A stretch of DNA of 64,000 bases from Peptoniphilus harei (GCF_900454685.1 NZ_UATM01000032.1:496001-560000); one strand, 5' to 3'. Shown: positions 27,104 to 35,565, counted from the first letter of the stretch. A program made the numbers and translations. Notes: generated by a model from the letters alone, not told the origin.

Positions 27104-28474
27104 TTAAGCAGCCTTCTCAATATTTACAAAAATTTCTTCAAAGACCCTCTTAAATTTATTGATTATTCCATTTTCATAGACCTTGTCCTTAACTATTAAG
27201 TCACTTTCAAAGACTAGCTTGTCACCCTTATAAAAGGATATCTTACCAACTGAGGAACCTGCCTCGATTGGTGCCTTAAGGTCTTCATTTATCTCAACCA
27301 TTTCCCTGTACTTATCTCCTGACTTAGAAAGTATGTAGCCAGTTTCCTTTTGATAAATTGGGATATTTTCATCTTGAGAGTGGAGGACTTCTATGGTCCT
27401 TACTTCCTTTTCTGTGTCACCAATGGCATTGTAGCCGTAGTCTTCGAAGCCTTTTGTCATAAGTCTTTTGCAGGCAACGAATCTCTCAAAGTCAGAGTTG
27501 GAACCTGTAGTTATTCCAATAAGCCTCATGTCCTTTGACTCGTCGTCAACACCCTTTTCAAGTCCAGTTAAGATTACACACCTGCCCGCTGCATTGGTGT
27601 AACCTGTCTTTAGACCATCAACTTCAGGGATAATGCCAAGGACTGGGTTGGTGTTGTATTCTATAAAATTCCTTTCAGGCTCTTCTAACTTAGTTATAGA
27701 AGTGTATTTTAAAATCTCTGGATGAAATTTTATAAGTTCTGATGCAAGCTTAAACATTTCCCTAGTTGTCATCTTGTTATAGTCAAGGATTTCATAATTT
27801 GTGAGTCCTGTTGGGTTTACCATTAGGGCATTTTTAAGTCCTAAGTCTTGACACTTGTCGTTCATCATCTTGACAAAGGCATCTGTAGAACCTGCCACAT
27901 GCTTACCTAAAGCTGTGATTGCATCGTTACCTGATACAACCATGGAAGCTTCAATTAGCTTTTCCACTGTGACCTTGTCGCCTTCTTTTAACTTAAAGGA
28001 AGATCCTGTTAGGACTGCGGCCTCCTTATCTATTTCAACTTCGTCATTAAGGGATATGGATCCTTCTTGGATTTTATCTAAGACTACAAATATTGAAACA
28101 AGTTTGGAAGTTGATGCCATGGCACGAATCTCATCTAGGTTATGACCTTCTAAGATTTCACCAGACTTATAATCTCCCAATAAGTAAGACTTAGTGAGGC
28201 CTTCTAGAGGGACCTCTTCTAATTTTTTTATTTTTTCAGCCTCATAAAGGTTGGCCTTTTGGACACCTTCCTTTGTAGGGACTAAAATATTTTGGTTTCT
28301 AATTGTATTTGGATCAATTTCTTTTTCTTCAGCATTTGTATCTGTGGCATCTGTTGTATTTTCACTAGTTGCCTTTATATTATCAATTGGTGCTTTTGTT
28401 TCTTCTGCCAAAACATTTATAGGAGCAGAAAAAATCACAAGTCCAAGAGATAAATATAGAAGTAATTTCTTCAT
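27104..28474 (-). CDS. D-alanyl-D-alanine carboxypeptidase (PBP5/DacA-DacF type)
   Basis: This S11-family penicillin-binding protein trims the terminal D-Ala of peptidoglycan side chains outside the membrane. I take the second ATG (28474), 4 bases after GAGGTG; the protein then starts MKKLLLYLSLGLVIFSAP, a signal peptide ending near AEE. Catalytic motifs are all present: ASTSKLVS (SxxK), SGNDA (SxN) and LKTGYT (KTG). A C-terminal beta domain and a short amphipathic tail (FKRVFEEIFVNIEKAA) would anchor it to the membrane. A low-complexity linker of about 60 residues rich in E, T and D follows the signal peptide. Confidence 0.92.
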   Translation of the reverse strand: MKKLLLYLSLGLVIFSAPINVLAEETKAPIDNIKATSENTTDATDTNAEEKEIDPNTIRNQNILVPTKEGVQKANLYEAEKIKKLEEVPLEGLTKSYLLGDYKSGEILEGHNLDEIRAMASTSKLVSIFVVLDKIQEGSISLNDEVEIDKEAAVLTGSSFKLKEGDKVTVEKLIEASMVVSGNDAITALGKHVAGSTDAFVKMMNDKCQDLGLKNALMVNPTGLTNYEILDYNKMTTREMFKLASELIKFHPEILKYTSITKLEEPERNFIEYNTNPVLGIIPEVDGLKTGYTNAAGRCVILTGLEKGVDDESKDMRLIGITTGSNSDFERFVACKRLMTKGFEDYGYNAIGDTEKEVRTIEVLHSQDENIPIYQKETGYILSKSGDKYREMVEINEDLKAPIEAGSSVGKISFYKGDKLVFESDLIVKDKVYENGIINKFKRVFEEIFVNIEKAA

Positions 28475-28639
28475 CATGCACCTCGGGAAATATTGTATCA
28501 AATTATAAATAAATTGTAAATTAAGTAGACTTTATAGGCCTGGATAAACTTCTAACTTATGGGTAATTATTATCATTGTAAGGGCAATATGATATAATGA
28601 AATTTGTAAATTTTAAAATAATCTATGAGGAGACTATAT

Positions 28640-29194
28640 ATGGATAAACAAAAAATAGAAAAAGCTGTTGAAATGATAATTGAAGCAATTGGAGAAGACA
28701 AAAATAGAGAAGGTCTCTTAGAAACTCCAGCAAGAGTTGCGAGAATGTATGAAGAAGTTTTTGCAGGACTTGGACAAACTGCTGAAAAGCATCTATCCAA
28801 AACTTTTGAAATAACAGAAGACAACATTGTTGTTGTAAAGGACATTGAATTCTACTCAATGTGTGAACACCACTTCTTACCATTTTACGGAAAGGCTCAC
28901 ATTGCCTATATCCCAAATGAAAAGGTAGCAGGTCTTTCAAAACTTGCAAGAACTGTAGAAACTTATGCAAAAAAACCACAACTACAAGAAAGACTTAGCA
29001 TAGAAGTTGCAGATGCCATGATGAAGTATCTTGAACCAAAGGGAGTTCTTGTAGTTATAGAAGCAGAGCACATGTGCATGAACATGAGAGGGGTTAAAAA
29101 GCCTGGCTCAAAGACTGTAACATCAGTAGCTAGAGGAATTCTTGAAACAGACGAAAAGCAAAAACAAGAAGCCTTTAGACTAATTGAATTTTAA
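28640..29194 (+). CDS. folE: GTP cyclohydrolase I
   Basis: The 184-residue enzyme converts GTP to dihydroneopterin triphosphate, the first step of folate synthesis. It has [21 protein letters not shown], the zinc ligands in [12 protein letters not shown], and [17 protein letters not shown] with the third ligand. The start at 28640 follows GAGGAG by 7 bases; an in-frame ATG at 28625 overlaps that site and is rejected. A TATAAT box lies about 45 bases upstream. It opens the folE-HD-folBK operon. Confidence 0.96.
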   Translation: MDKQKIEKAVEMIIEAIGEDKNREGLLETPARVARMYEEVFAGLGQTAEKHLSKTFEITEDNIVVVKDIEFYSMCEHHFLPFYGKAHIAYIPNEKVAGLSKLARTVETYAKKPQLQERLSIEVADAMMKYLEPKGVLVVIEAEHMCMNMRGVKKPGSKTVTSVARGILETDEKQKQEAFRLIEF

Positions 29195-29204
29195 TTAGAT
29201 TTTA

Positions 29205-29684
29205 ATGAAAAATACAGACCTTATTCTCAAGAGCAAGATTTATAATGAATATTTAAATGAACTTGAATATCTTGAAAGGGACAGGTTCTTTTGCAGGCAC
29301 AACTACGAACACTTTGTGTCAGTTGCAAGGATTTGTTACATCCTTAAGCTAGAAGAAGATGTAGATGTAGACAAGGATATGATTTATTCAACAGCCCTCC
29401 TCCACGACTTGGGGAGGGTAATTGAAATAAAAGAAGGGATAAATCACGCCATTGCCTCAGTTGATCTTGCTAGAGAAATTTTAAAGCTAACAGATTTTTC
29501 AGATGAAGAAAAGGAAAGAATCCTAAATTGCATAGGAGCCCACAGGAGCAAGGACCTGGCAGAAGATGAATTTTTCAATATCTTTTACAGGGCAGACAAA
29601 CTTTCGAGGCCCTGCTTTAGGTGTCCTGCCTACAAGGAATGCAATTGGAGCTTTAACAAGAAAAATCACACAATAATTTATTGA
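29205..29684 (+). CDS. HD-domain phosphohydrolase-like protein in the folate operon
   Basis: The 159-residue protein has the HD superfamily metal motif: an early histidine (HNYEHFVSVAR), the HD pair in STALLHDLGRV, and later GAHRSK and YRADKLSR. The tail has four cysteines in RPCFRCPAYKECNW, possibly a small metal site. It lies between folE and folBK with 10-base gaps. Dephosphorylation of dihydroneopterin triphosphate is a missing step in many folate operons, so that role is a reasonable guess, not shown. Its ribosome-binding site is poor. Confidence 0.75.
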   Translation: MKNTDLILKSKIYNEYLNELEYLERDRFFCRHNYEHFVSVARICYILKLEEDVDVDKDMIYSTALLHDLGRVIEIKEGINHAIASVDLAREILKLTDFSDEEKERILNCIGAHRSKDLAEDEFFNIFYRADKLSRPCFRCPAYKECNWSFNKKNHTIIY

Positions 29685-29694
29685 TGGGAGTATT

Positions 29695-30513
29695 ATGGAT
29701 TTTATCAAGATAAAAGACCTAGAAGTCTATGCCAACCATGGACTTTTTGAAGAAGAAAATAAACTTGGCCAAAAATTTTTAATTAGTGCAGAAATTGGGA
29801 TGAGTTTTAGGGACTGTGCCATAGAAAAAAACCTAGACAGGTCCATTGACTATGGAAAGTTGTCCCATGAACTTTATGATCTTTTTAAAAATGAAACTGA
29901 AGATTTAATTGAGACTCTTGCCTATAAGATGACAAAATTCATCTTTGATAACTATGAAATGGCAGAAACTGTTGACCTCACAATAAAAAAACCCTGGGCC
30001 CCAATTAACCTTCCCCTAGATACAGCATCGGTTCGCTGCAAGAAGAAGAGAAGGGACTACTATATTGGGATTGGGACAAATCTTGGAGATAGGGAAGGCT
30101 ATATTAAGTCTGCCCTAGAAAAAATGGAAGTAGCAGGCCTTAAGGTCCTGGAAAAAGCTTCTATTATAGAAACCAAGGCTTGGGGCAAGACTGACCAAGG
30201 AGACTTTTTAAATACAGTTGTAAAGGTGTCTTCCTATGAAGATCCCCACGACCTTCTTCACATTTTACAAAAAATTGAAATTGACCTAGACAGGGTTAGA
30301 CATGAAAAATGGGGAGCAAGGACAATTGATTTGGATATCCTCTTTATAGATAGGGAAATCCACTACACAGATGAGTTGATAGTACCTCATCCCTATATCG
30401 CAGAGAGGGAGTTTGTCTTAGAATCCTTAAATGAACTTATGCCAAACTACTTTCACCCTATTTTAAATAAAAAAATAAGTAAGCTTTATGAAGAAGTGAA
30501 AGATGAAAAATAA
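29695..30513 (+). CDS. folBK: Bifunctional dihydroneopterin aldolase / HPPK
   Basis: The 272-residue protein is a fusion. Residues 1 to about 117 are FolB (IKDLEVYANHGLFEEENKLGQ, later LVIDYGKL-like DRSIDYGKLSHEL), which makes 6-hydroxymethyl-dihydropterin. Residues from about 120 are FolK (YIGIGTNLGDREGYI, and the pyrophosphokinase signature KWGARTIDLDIL). Fusion of these two steps is known in Firmicutes and Chlamydia. No folP is present next to it. The stop overlaps the next gene by 11 bases. Confidence 0.93.
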   Translation: MDFIKIKDLEVYANHGLFEEENKLGQKFLISAEIGMSFRDCAIEKNLDRSIDYGKLSHELYDLFKNETEDLIETLAYKMTKFIFDNYEMAETVDLTIKKPWAPINLPLDTASVRCKKKRRDYYIGIGTNLGDREGYIKSALEKMEVAGLKVLEKASIIETKAWGKTDQGDFLNTVVKVSSYEDPHDLLHILQKIEIDLDRVRHEKWGARTIDLDILFIDREIHYTDELIVPHPYIAEREFVLESLNELMPNYFHPILNKKISKLYEEVKDEK

Positions 30514-31081
30514 GAGGGCAGGTTGCGGCTGCCTTATGATTATCCTGGCATTTTTGGGAATTATCTTTTTTATGGGACTCTTAATAAAATCAACTTCAGA
30601 AAAAAGAGCCCAAGAAGAGATGAATTACAGACAAGCCTATATTGAGGATACAGAAAAATTGGCCACAAGGATGGCTAAAAAACATGGCCTTTTCCCATCT
30701 GTAATGATGGCCCAGTCTATCCTTGAGTCCAACTGGGGAAGGTCTGAGCTTTCCCAAGAATACAACAATTACTTTGGCATAAAGGCAGTAAAAAGGGACC
30801 AAGGCATAGTCTTTGAAACTGAAGAATATGTTGAGGGACAAAGTGGAAGATACATGGAGAACTTCAAGAAGTACTCCTCCAAGAAAGAGTCCTTTGAACA
30901 TTATGCCAAGCTCCTTACAACAGCCAAGAGGTATGAAAAGGTAAAGACTGCCAAGGACTACAAGGAAGCAGCCAAGTATATAAAAGAAGGCGGCTACGCA
31001 ACAGACCCTTCCTACGCAGAAAAAATAATATCAGTCATAGAAAAATATGGGCTGGATAAGTATGACGAGGTGACCAATTGA
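30503..31081 (+). CDS. Membrane-anchored glucosaminidase-type peptidoglycan hydrolase
   Basis: The 192-residue protein has one N-terminal membrane helix (GCLMIILAFLGIIFFMGLLI) and a glycoside hydrolase 73-like domain with FPSVMMAQSILESNWGRSELS (catalytic glutamate in ESNWG), NNYFGIKA and GYATDPSYAEKI. It should cleave N-acetylglucosaminyl bonds in peptidoglycan on the outer face of the membrane. It overlaps folBK and the next gene, so it is in the folate operon by position. Confidence 0.85.
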   Translation: MKNKRAGCGCLMIILAFLGIIFFMGLLIKSTSEKRAQEEMNYRQAYIEDTEKLATRMAKKHGLFPSVMMAQSILESNWGRSELSQEYNNYFGIKAVKRDQGIVFETEEYVEGQSGRYMENFKKYSSKKESFEHYAKLLTTAKRYEKVKTAKDYKEAAKYIKEGGYATDPSYAEKIISVIEKYGLDKYDEVTN

Positions 31082-31575
31082 CAAAAGATAAGAAAGAATG
31101 GCTAAAAACCAGTATAATAATCATTATTCTCTCCCTAGTTTTTCTTGTATTTAAGTACAACAAGTTAGATACAGGAAGTTTTATCCAGGTTTTTAATTTT
31201 AAAACTCTGGCAATCCTACTGGGGATAGTGTCTCTATCAACCCTGGTTGTCTTCTTTTTTGTAGATGAAAAAAGATACAAGGACACAAAATCAGTTTTCA
31301 TTTATATGGTGATTTTAATGATTTTATTTTCTGCTATATCCTATTTTAGGTATAAAAATCTTACAGGACTTAGCCAGGATGATCTTTTAATCATAGAAAA
31401 TGACCTAAAGAAAATGTTTATAAACCTTGGAATCTACATGTTTGCTTTCTTTGGAACTATGCTAATGTTAAGTAAGAACGACAAGGTTGCCGAAGAAATT
31501 GAAGCAGAAAAAGAAGAAGCCAATAAAAACATGAAAAAGATAAAAGGCAATAAAAAGAAAAAGAAGAAAAAATAA
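31078..31575 (+). CDS. Four-helix membrane protein, unknown function
   Basis: I do not recognise this 165-residue protein. The start is a TTG at 31078 overlapping the stop of the previous gene, with GAGGTG 7 bases upstream. It has four predicted membrane helices (for example SIIIIILSLVFLVF and SVFIYMVILMILF) and a cytoplasmic tail of lysine and glutamate ending in KKKKKKK. The long basic tail may bind RNA or acidic phospholipids, but this is a guess. Confidence 0.6.
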   Translation: MTKDKKEWLKTSIIIIILSLVFLVFKYNKLDTGSFIQVFNFKTLAILLGIVSLSTLVVFFFVDEKRYKDTKSVFIYMVILMILFSAISYFRYKNLTGLSQDDLLIIENDLKKMFINLGIYMFAFFGTMLMLSKNDKVAEEIEAEKEEANKNMKKIKGNKKKKKKK

Positions 31576-31590
31576 GAAAGAGGAGAAAAA

Positions 31591-32310
31591 TTGAACAAAA
31601 AAACATCTAACATAGTCCTCATAATATCAGCAATAATTCCCTTTGGACTCCAGTTCTCTGGTCTAGAATCAGAACTGGGCAATGGTTCTGTTATTTATTC
31701 AATAATGTGGGCCATTGTAAACTACCTATTTATGATGACAGCAGTGGACTTCATATCAAAGTACAAGGGAATCCTAAAGCTTGAGGACCTAAATATAAGA
31801 AAGAAGACTTACAACTTAAATATCTTTGTCTACATAGGATTTTTGATTTTTGTAAACATATACTTTTTCCAACAAATGTATGTGAGAGACAACAAGGTCA
31901 TTAATTTCTTGGCAAACCCATTATTCTTAATTGGACTATTTTTACTATTTATATACAACCTACAAAATGGTAAGTTCCCAAATAGAGAAGACAAGGACAC
32001 AATAATCTACAATATTCCCTCTAAATCATCTTTTAGAGATGGAAAGGACAGGCTTGGAACAGTTGTGGGATCCTATGGCAAGGGCCTTGTAATTGGTAAC
32101 CACCACTTCCCTTATGAAGACATGAAATCTATTTCCAAGTCAAAAAATAATGAAATCGTAATAAAGGGTAAGGAAGGCTCAAAGAACTATATAGTTAATA
32201 TTGGGTCGCTAAACTCTGCAAATCAGGCAATTATTGAAATTAATAAGGCCTTAAATGAAGGGAAAATTGACGAGAATAAAATAAATTTAAAAAAGATAAA
32301 AAACTTTTAG
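31591..32310 (+). CDS. Membrane protein with C-terminal PH-like domain, unknown function
   Basis: I do not recognise this 239-residue protein by name. A TTG start at 31591 follows AGAGGAG by 5 bases. About four helices occupy residues 8-125, then a soluble part of about 110 residues (GTVVGSYGKGLVIGNHHFPYEDMKSIS) looks like a bacterial PH-type beta domain. It is the last gene of the folate-hydrolase transcript. Its stop is 7 bases ahead of the promoter of the small RNA at 32353. Confidence 0.6.
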   Translation: MNKKTSNIVLIISAIIPFGLQFSGLESELGNGSVIYSIMWAIVNYLFMMTAVDFISKYKGILKLEDLNIRKKTYNLNIFVYIGFLIFVNIYFFQQMYVRDNKVINFLANPLFLIGLFLLFIYNLQNGKFPNREDKDTIIYNIPSKSSFRDGKDRLGTVVGSYGKGLVIGNHHFPYEDMKSISKSKNNEIVIKGKEGSKNYIVNIGSLNSANQAIIEINKALNEGKIDENKINLKKIKNF

Positions 32311-32317
32311 GAAAACA

Positions 32318-32346
32318 TTGACAAATTAACTTTAGTCCTCTATACT
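32318..32346 (+). promoter_or_regulatory. Consensus promoter of an unannotated RNA
   Basis: TTGACA at 32318-32323, a 17-base spacer and TATACT at 32341-32346 form one of the best promoters in the window. No protein gene follows for 1.2 kb. Confidence 0.85.
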
Positions 32347-32352
32347 ATAAGT

Positions 32353-32561
32353 AAGCTAGCTAGAGAAAACAAATTGGTAACTAAGAAAAGGTGATTCCAA
32401 TGACAAGTTTTATTTTATCCCGCAAGGGAAAGGTAGCAAAGTACCTCATTTGAAAGTAGCTTAGTGCTAAAGGTTGAATGCTTAATTTAAGAGGTATAGA
32501 GCTATAGTTACATAACAATTGAAAATTTTAAAATCAAGAGATCCAAGTGGGTCTCTTTTTT
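32353..32561 (+). ncRNA. Structured small RNA of about 210 nt, possibly raiA-motif
   Basis: A strong promoter ahead and a terminator (stem 32537-32544 with 32549-32556, then T6) behind frame this transcript. A closing helix is visible: 32372-32383 pairs with 32505-32520 (12 bp, a four-base bulge). Internal hairpins include TCCCGCAAGGGA (32418-32429) and AGGTA-TACCT (32431-32446). It does not carry tmRNA, SRP or RNase P marks, and the several inner hairpins argue against a rod-like 6S RNA. Size and CCCGCAAGGG-rich core make me think of the raiA motif, from memory and unverified. A short frame starting ATG at 32400 (17 codons) with AAGGTGAT ahead lies inside. Confidence 0.65.
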
Positions 32562-32770
32562 GTTTTACTTAATTTTTAAATTATTGAGAAGTTTGGTCTT
32601 TTAAAACTTTCTATGAAAATTAAAATAAAATTTATTTACTATTAAAAATTAGATTTAATATTTTATAGATTACTAGAAAATTTTTTATTAGTGGAATATC
32701 TTTTGGCAAGATAAAATAAAACTAAAATTATTTTTAATTAAAAAATTAACAAAATTAGTAATAAAGCTTG

Positions 32771-32830
32771 ATGCAACCAAAAGTTGCGGCCTATTTGCTT
32801 GTTGGGTTCATACTTTTTTGTTATATTGAA
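32771..32830 (+). repeat. Dispersed intergenic repeat, copy A
   Basis: Bases 32771-32803 match 52211-52243 at 31 of 33 positions, and TTTTTGTTAT recurs at the same offset downstream. The start ATGCAACCAAAAGTTGCGG contains the inverted repeat GCAAC-CAAAA-GTTGC. A frame opening MQPKVA is shared by both copies but has no ribosome-binding site. Confidence 0.8.
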
Positions 32831-32989
32831 GCTAGATGTTACTTTTATTTTAAGTCTTATAAAATTTTATAAGTCTTATAAAATTTCAAAAGCTATATAA
32901 AAAAGTGACTTAATAATAAAAACGTCGATAAATATAAATCTCTAGTTTATAAAAAGGATAAGGATAAAATAAAATTTTAAAAATAGACT

Positions 32990-33052
32990 TGTTGATTATA
33001 ATTAACTTCCCTAGTCAACAAATGTAGATAAGATAAGAAAAATTGTGGATAA
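32990..33052. other. Third DnaA-box cluster
   Basis: TGTAGATAA (33023-33031) and TGTGGATAA (33044-33052), plus a weak TGTTGATTA (32990-32998). The segment 33014-33056 is nearly the same as 25754-25797 in the second cluster. Confidence 0.65.
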
Positions 33053-33157
33053 AAAACAAAAATTAACTTAAAAAAATAGCTAATCTAGTAATAATTTAAG
33101 AAAAAACCGAAGTAAAATAATTTTATAAAGAAAGTCTATAAAAAATTTATAAAAAAC

Positions 33158-33212
33158 TTGACAAAATAATTTTACGGGGCTATAGTGTAAATATAAGGTA
33201 TATACACTATAG
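33158..33212 (+). promoter_or_regulatory. Orphan promoter with palindromic operator
   Basis: TTGACA (33158-33163), 17 bases, TATAGT (33181-33186). A perfect 10-bp inverted repeat CTATAGTGTA (33180-33189) / TACACTATAG (33203-33212) covers the -10 and the start point, as an operator would. The next gene starts 320 bases later at 33530, so this drives a long leader or a separate RNA. Confidence 0.7.
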
Positions 33213-33529
33213 ATTAAAAAAGATGAAATATTATTAATTAAGTTTTATATGAAATTTTTAATCATAAAGACTCTAAAGACATTTATATAGAGATATAATT
33301 AAAAAAATTATAAAAATTTAAATAATTTAGACAAAGATCTTTTTTATAAAATAGATTATTAAAGAAAAACACAAAATAAAAGGCAAAATACAATAATAAG
33401 TCAGATTAAGAATAATATATTCTTATATTGACACTTCGTAATCCATGCAAGTAAGCCATTTTGTAATAGTCTTTTAGTTGAAATGATTTTTCTTTTATAA
33501 TACAATAAAGGACAAATAGGAGGTATATT
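33213..33529. other. Leader or intergenic region upstream of the stalk-domain lipoprotein
   Basis: About 315 AT-rich bases without a credible frame. A TATAAT box near 33497-33502 could provide a closer promoter for the lipoprotein gene; a weak AAAGATCTTT-T run near 33333-33345 might end the orphan transcript. Confidence 0.5.
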
Positions 33530-35287
33530 ATGAAAAAGAAAATTTTAACTATTTTTCTTGTACTTATTGCAGCCATAACACTTGGTGCTTGTAGTGCAAA
33601 CACAACAGCCTATCTAGACGCATCCCAAAAGGTAGCAGACTGGAAGGGCTCAAAAGTTTCTGGACAACTTGAATACAATGTTGAAGTAAAAAATCCTGAA
33701 ACTCAAGAAGTAATGAAGATTAACTTCCCTGTAAGTCTAAAGGGCGAACAAGTGGGAAAAGACAAGGCCCACGTTGTAATGAATATGGACTTCTCAAAGT
33801 TCAAAAAAGAAATTGCAAAAATGTCAGATAACCAAGAAGAAATTGCTGGCCTTAACAAGGACGTGCCTGATGTTATCAAGATGGACCTTTATGTAAAGGG
33901 CAATGAAGTTATCTTTTCAAAGGACATCTTTGCACTTGGAAACGACTCCTTCAAGGACATCAAGGAAGACTACATCTCAATTGCAGATGAAGAAAATGGT
34001 CTTTCACCAAAGGCTGCCCAATACTTTAATTCAGAAGAATTTAAGACTGACCTAATCAATCTAATGAACCTTGCAACAAAGGACATAAAACAAGAAATTG
34101 ACTTCAAGGTTGAAGGCAACACTTACACATTAGATGCAAGCAGTGACGCTATAATTGATGAATTCATAAAGTCAGCTGATGGCGTTATGAAAAACTGGGA
34201 CGCAGTTTCAACATCTGCCCTAGCAATCATTGACAAGGCTGGCCTTCCAATGGATGAAGAAGAAAGAAAAGACTTCAAAGAACTTAACAAGGAATACAAG
34301 GCAGAAGACCTTAAAGAAGCAGCTAAGGGCATAAAAGAAATGATCAAGGGATCAAAAATTTCTCAAAAGACAACTTTTGAAGAAAACAAACTTGTCCAAG
34401 ACCTAGCAATGCAAGTTAATGTTGCAGACTTCGTAAAAGTTTCTGTTAAGGGAAAAATGGACACTGTAAAAGATGAAAATGTAAAAATTAACTTCCCAAC
34501 TTCAGTTAAAAAATTAACTACAGAAGAATACATGAAGTTAATTATGCCAGAAGTAAGTCTTGTAACAGTAAGAGTAAATGGCGAAGACATCACTTTTGAA
34601 GATCCTGAAGCTCTTCCAAAGATTATGAATGACAGAACTATGCTAGCAGCTCGTGCTTTCTATGAAAAAATTGGCGCAAAAGTTGATTGGAATGGAAAAG
34701 ACAGAACTGTAACAGTTACAAAAGATAATGATAAGATTGTTTTAAAAATTGACTCTAACAAGGCCCTTGTAAATGGAAAAGAAGTTGCACTTGACTCTCC
34801 AGCAGTTATTGTCAAGGACAAGACTTATATCCCAGTTAGATTCGTATCTGAAGCCTTTGGTTATAAGGTTAAATACGACAAGAACGAAGGAATGCCAATA
34901 GTTGACATCTTTAACATGACTGAAAAAGAATTAGAAGCTAAGCTTGCAGAAATCGAAAAAGAAGATAACTACAAGATGATTGCTTCAATGAAGTCAACTG
35001 GCCAAAAAGATGAAGAAATTGTTGAAACTTTAAAAGAACTTTATGAAGGCGAAGAATTAGAAAAAATCCTTGCAGCTAAGGCTGAACTTGACAAGAACCC
35101 TGAACTTCTAAAGAAATACCAAGAAGAAAACAAAAAAGAATTGGAAGAAATTTTAGGAGAAGACAAGGAAGAAGTTAAAGAAGCTGACAAGAAAGAAAAT
35201 AAAGAAGTTAAAGAAGAAAAAGTAGCTGAAAAGACAGAAAAATCTGCTGAAAAAGTAGCAAAAGTTCTTTTCTCAGTTGTAAAATAA
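33530..35287 (+). CDS. Lipoprotein with copper-amine-oxidase-like stalk domain
   Basis: The 585-residue protein has a lipoprotein signal (KKKILTIFLVLIAAITLGAC, lipid-linked Cys21). Residues about 30-340 form a large domain I do not recognise, resembling LppX/DUF6612-like sensor lipoproteins (VADWKGSKVSGQLEYNVEV). Residues about 345-455 are a copper amine oxidase N-terminal-like stalk (RTMLAARAFYEKIGAKVDWN, then KTYIPVRFVSEAFGYKV). The C-terminal 120 residues are charged, helical and end rich in K, E and V. AGGAGG 6 bases upstream fixes the start. It is likely an abundant cell-surface protein; binding role unknown. Confidence 0.75.
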   Translation: MKKKILTIFLVLIAAITLGACSANTTAYLDASQKVADWKGSKVSGQLEYNVEVKNPETQEVMKINFPVSLKGEQVGKDKAHVVMNMDFSKFKKEIAKMSDNQEEIAGLNKDVPDVIKMDLYVKGNEVIFSKDIFALGNDSFKDIKEDYISIADEENGLSPKAAQYFNSEEFKTDLINLMNLATKDIKQEIDFKVEGNTYTLDASSDAIIDEFIKSADGVMKNWDAVSTSALAIIDKAGLPMDEEERKDFKELNKEYKAEDLKEAAKGIKEMIKGSKISQKTTFEENKLVQDLAMQVNVADFVKVSVKGKMDTVKDENVKINFPTSVKKLTTEEYMKLIMPEVSLVTVRVNGEDITFEDPEALPKIMNDRTMLAARAFYEKIGAKVDWNGKDRTVTVTKDNDKIVLKIDSNKALVNGKEVALDSPAVIVKDKTYIPVRFVSEAFGYKVKYDKNEGMPIVDIFNMTEKELEAKLAEIEKEDNYKMIASMKSTGQKDEEIVETLKELYEGEELEKILAAKAELDKNPELLKKYQEENKKELEEILGEDKEEVKEADKKENKEVKEEKVAEKTEKSAEKVAKVLFSVVK

Positions 35288-35297
35288 GTTAAAAATT

Positions 35298-35327
35298 ATC
35301 CCAAGAGCAAGCCTCTTGGGATTTTTT
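35298..35327 (+). terminator. Terminator of the stalk-domain lipoprotein gene
   Basis: A perfect 10-bp stem (35298-35307 with 35313-35322) followed by T6. Confidence 0.9.
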
Positions 35328-35354
35328 GTATTCAAAACACATATTAATTTTAAC

Positions 35355-35382
35355 AAGGAAGCCAAGTCAGGCTTCTTTTTTT
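35355..35382 (+). terminator. Second, tandem terminator
   Basis: GAAGCC (35358-35363) pairs with GGCTTC (35370-35375) and a T7 run follows, 30 bases after the first terminator. Confidence 0.75.
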
Positions 35383-35515
35383 ATGAGTCTAGCTTGAAGT
35401 GAGTTTTTATATAAGATAGGTTGTAAAATAAAAAAAGTCACAGCTTTATAATAAAAAACAAATTATTAAGATTATTTTTTCTCCACTTTAAAGCTATTTA
35501 TAAAATTTTGTTTAT

Positions 35516-35565
35516 GATAATATATAGTAGTATTTGAAAAATTATAAATAAAAATTCTACTATAT
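35516..35565 (+). promoter_or_regulatory. Candidate NrdR boxes / hairpin ahead of nrdA
   Basis: ATATAGTAG (35522-35530) and CTACTATAT (35557-35565) form an inverted repeat whose second arm touches the GGAGG of nrdA. Each half resembles the NrdR box (ACACTATATATAGTGT) around its TATATAGT or ACTATAT core. It could be a paired operator or an RNA hairpin masking the ribosome-binding site. Confidence 0.35.

Larger units (their letters stand above)
32562..33157. other. Gene-free, AT-rich region with repeats and DnaA boxes
   Basis: No credible protein gene is seen. The stretch holds a copy of the dispersed ATGCAACC repeat (32771-32830), a 19-bp tandem pair AAGTCTTATAAAATTTTAT (32852-32870 and 32871-32889, the second diverging at its end) and the third DnaA-box cluster (32990-33052). 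Confidence 0.6.

Noticed and set aside
32353-32561. tmRNA, SRP RNA or RNase P RNA for the small RNA
   Set aside because: None of their conserved segments (tag reading frame and tRNA-like ends, GGAAG/AGCA SRP loop, GAGGAAAGTCC) is present.
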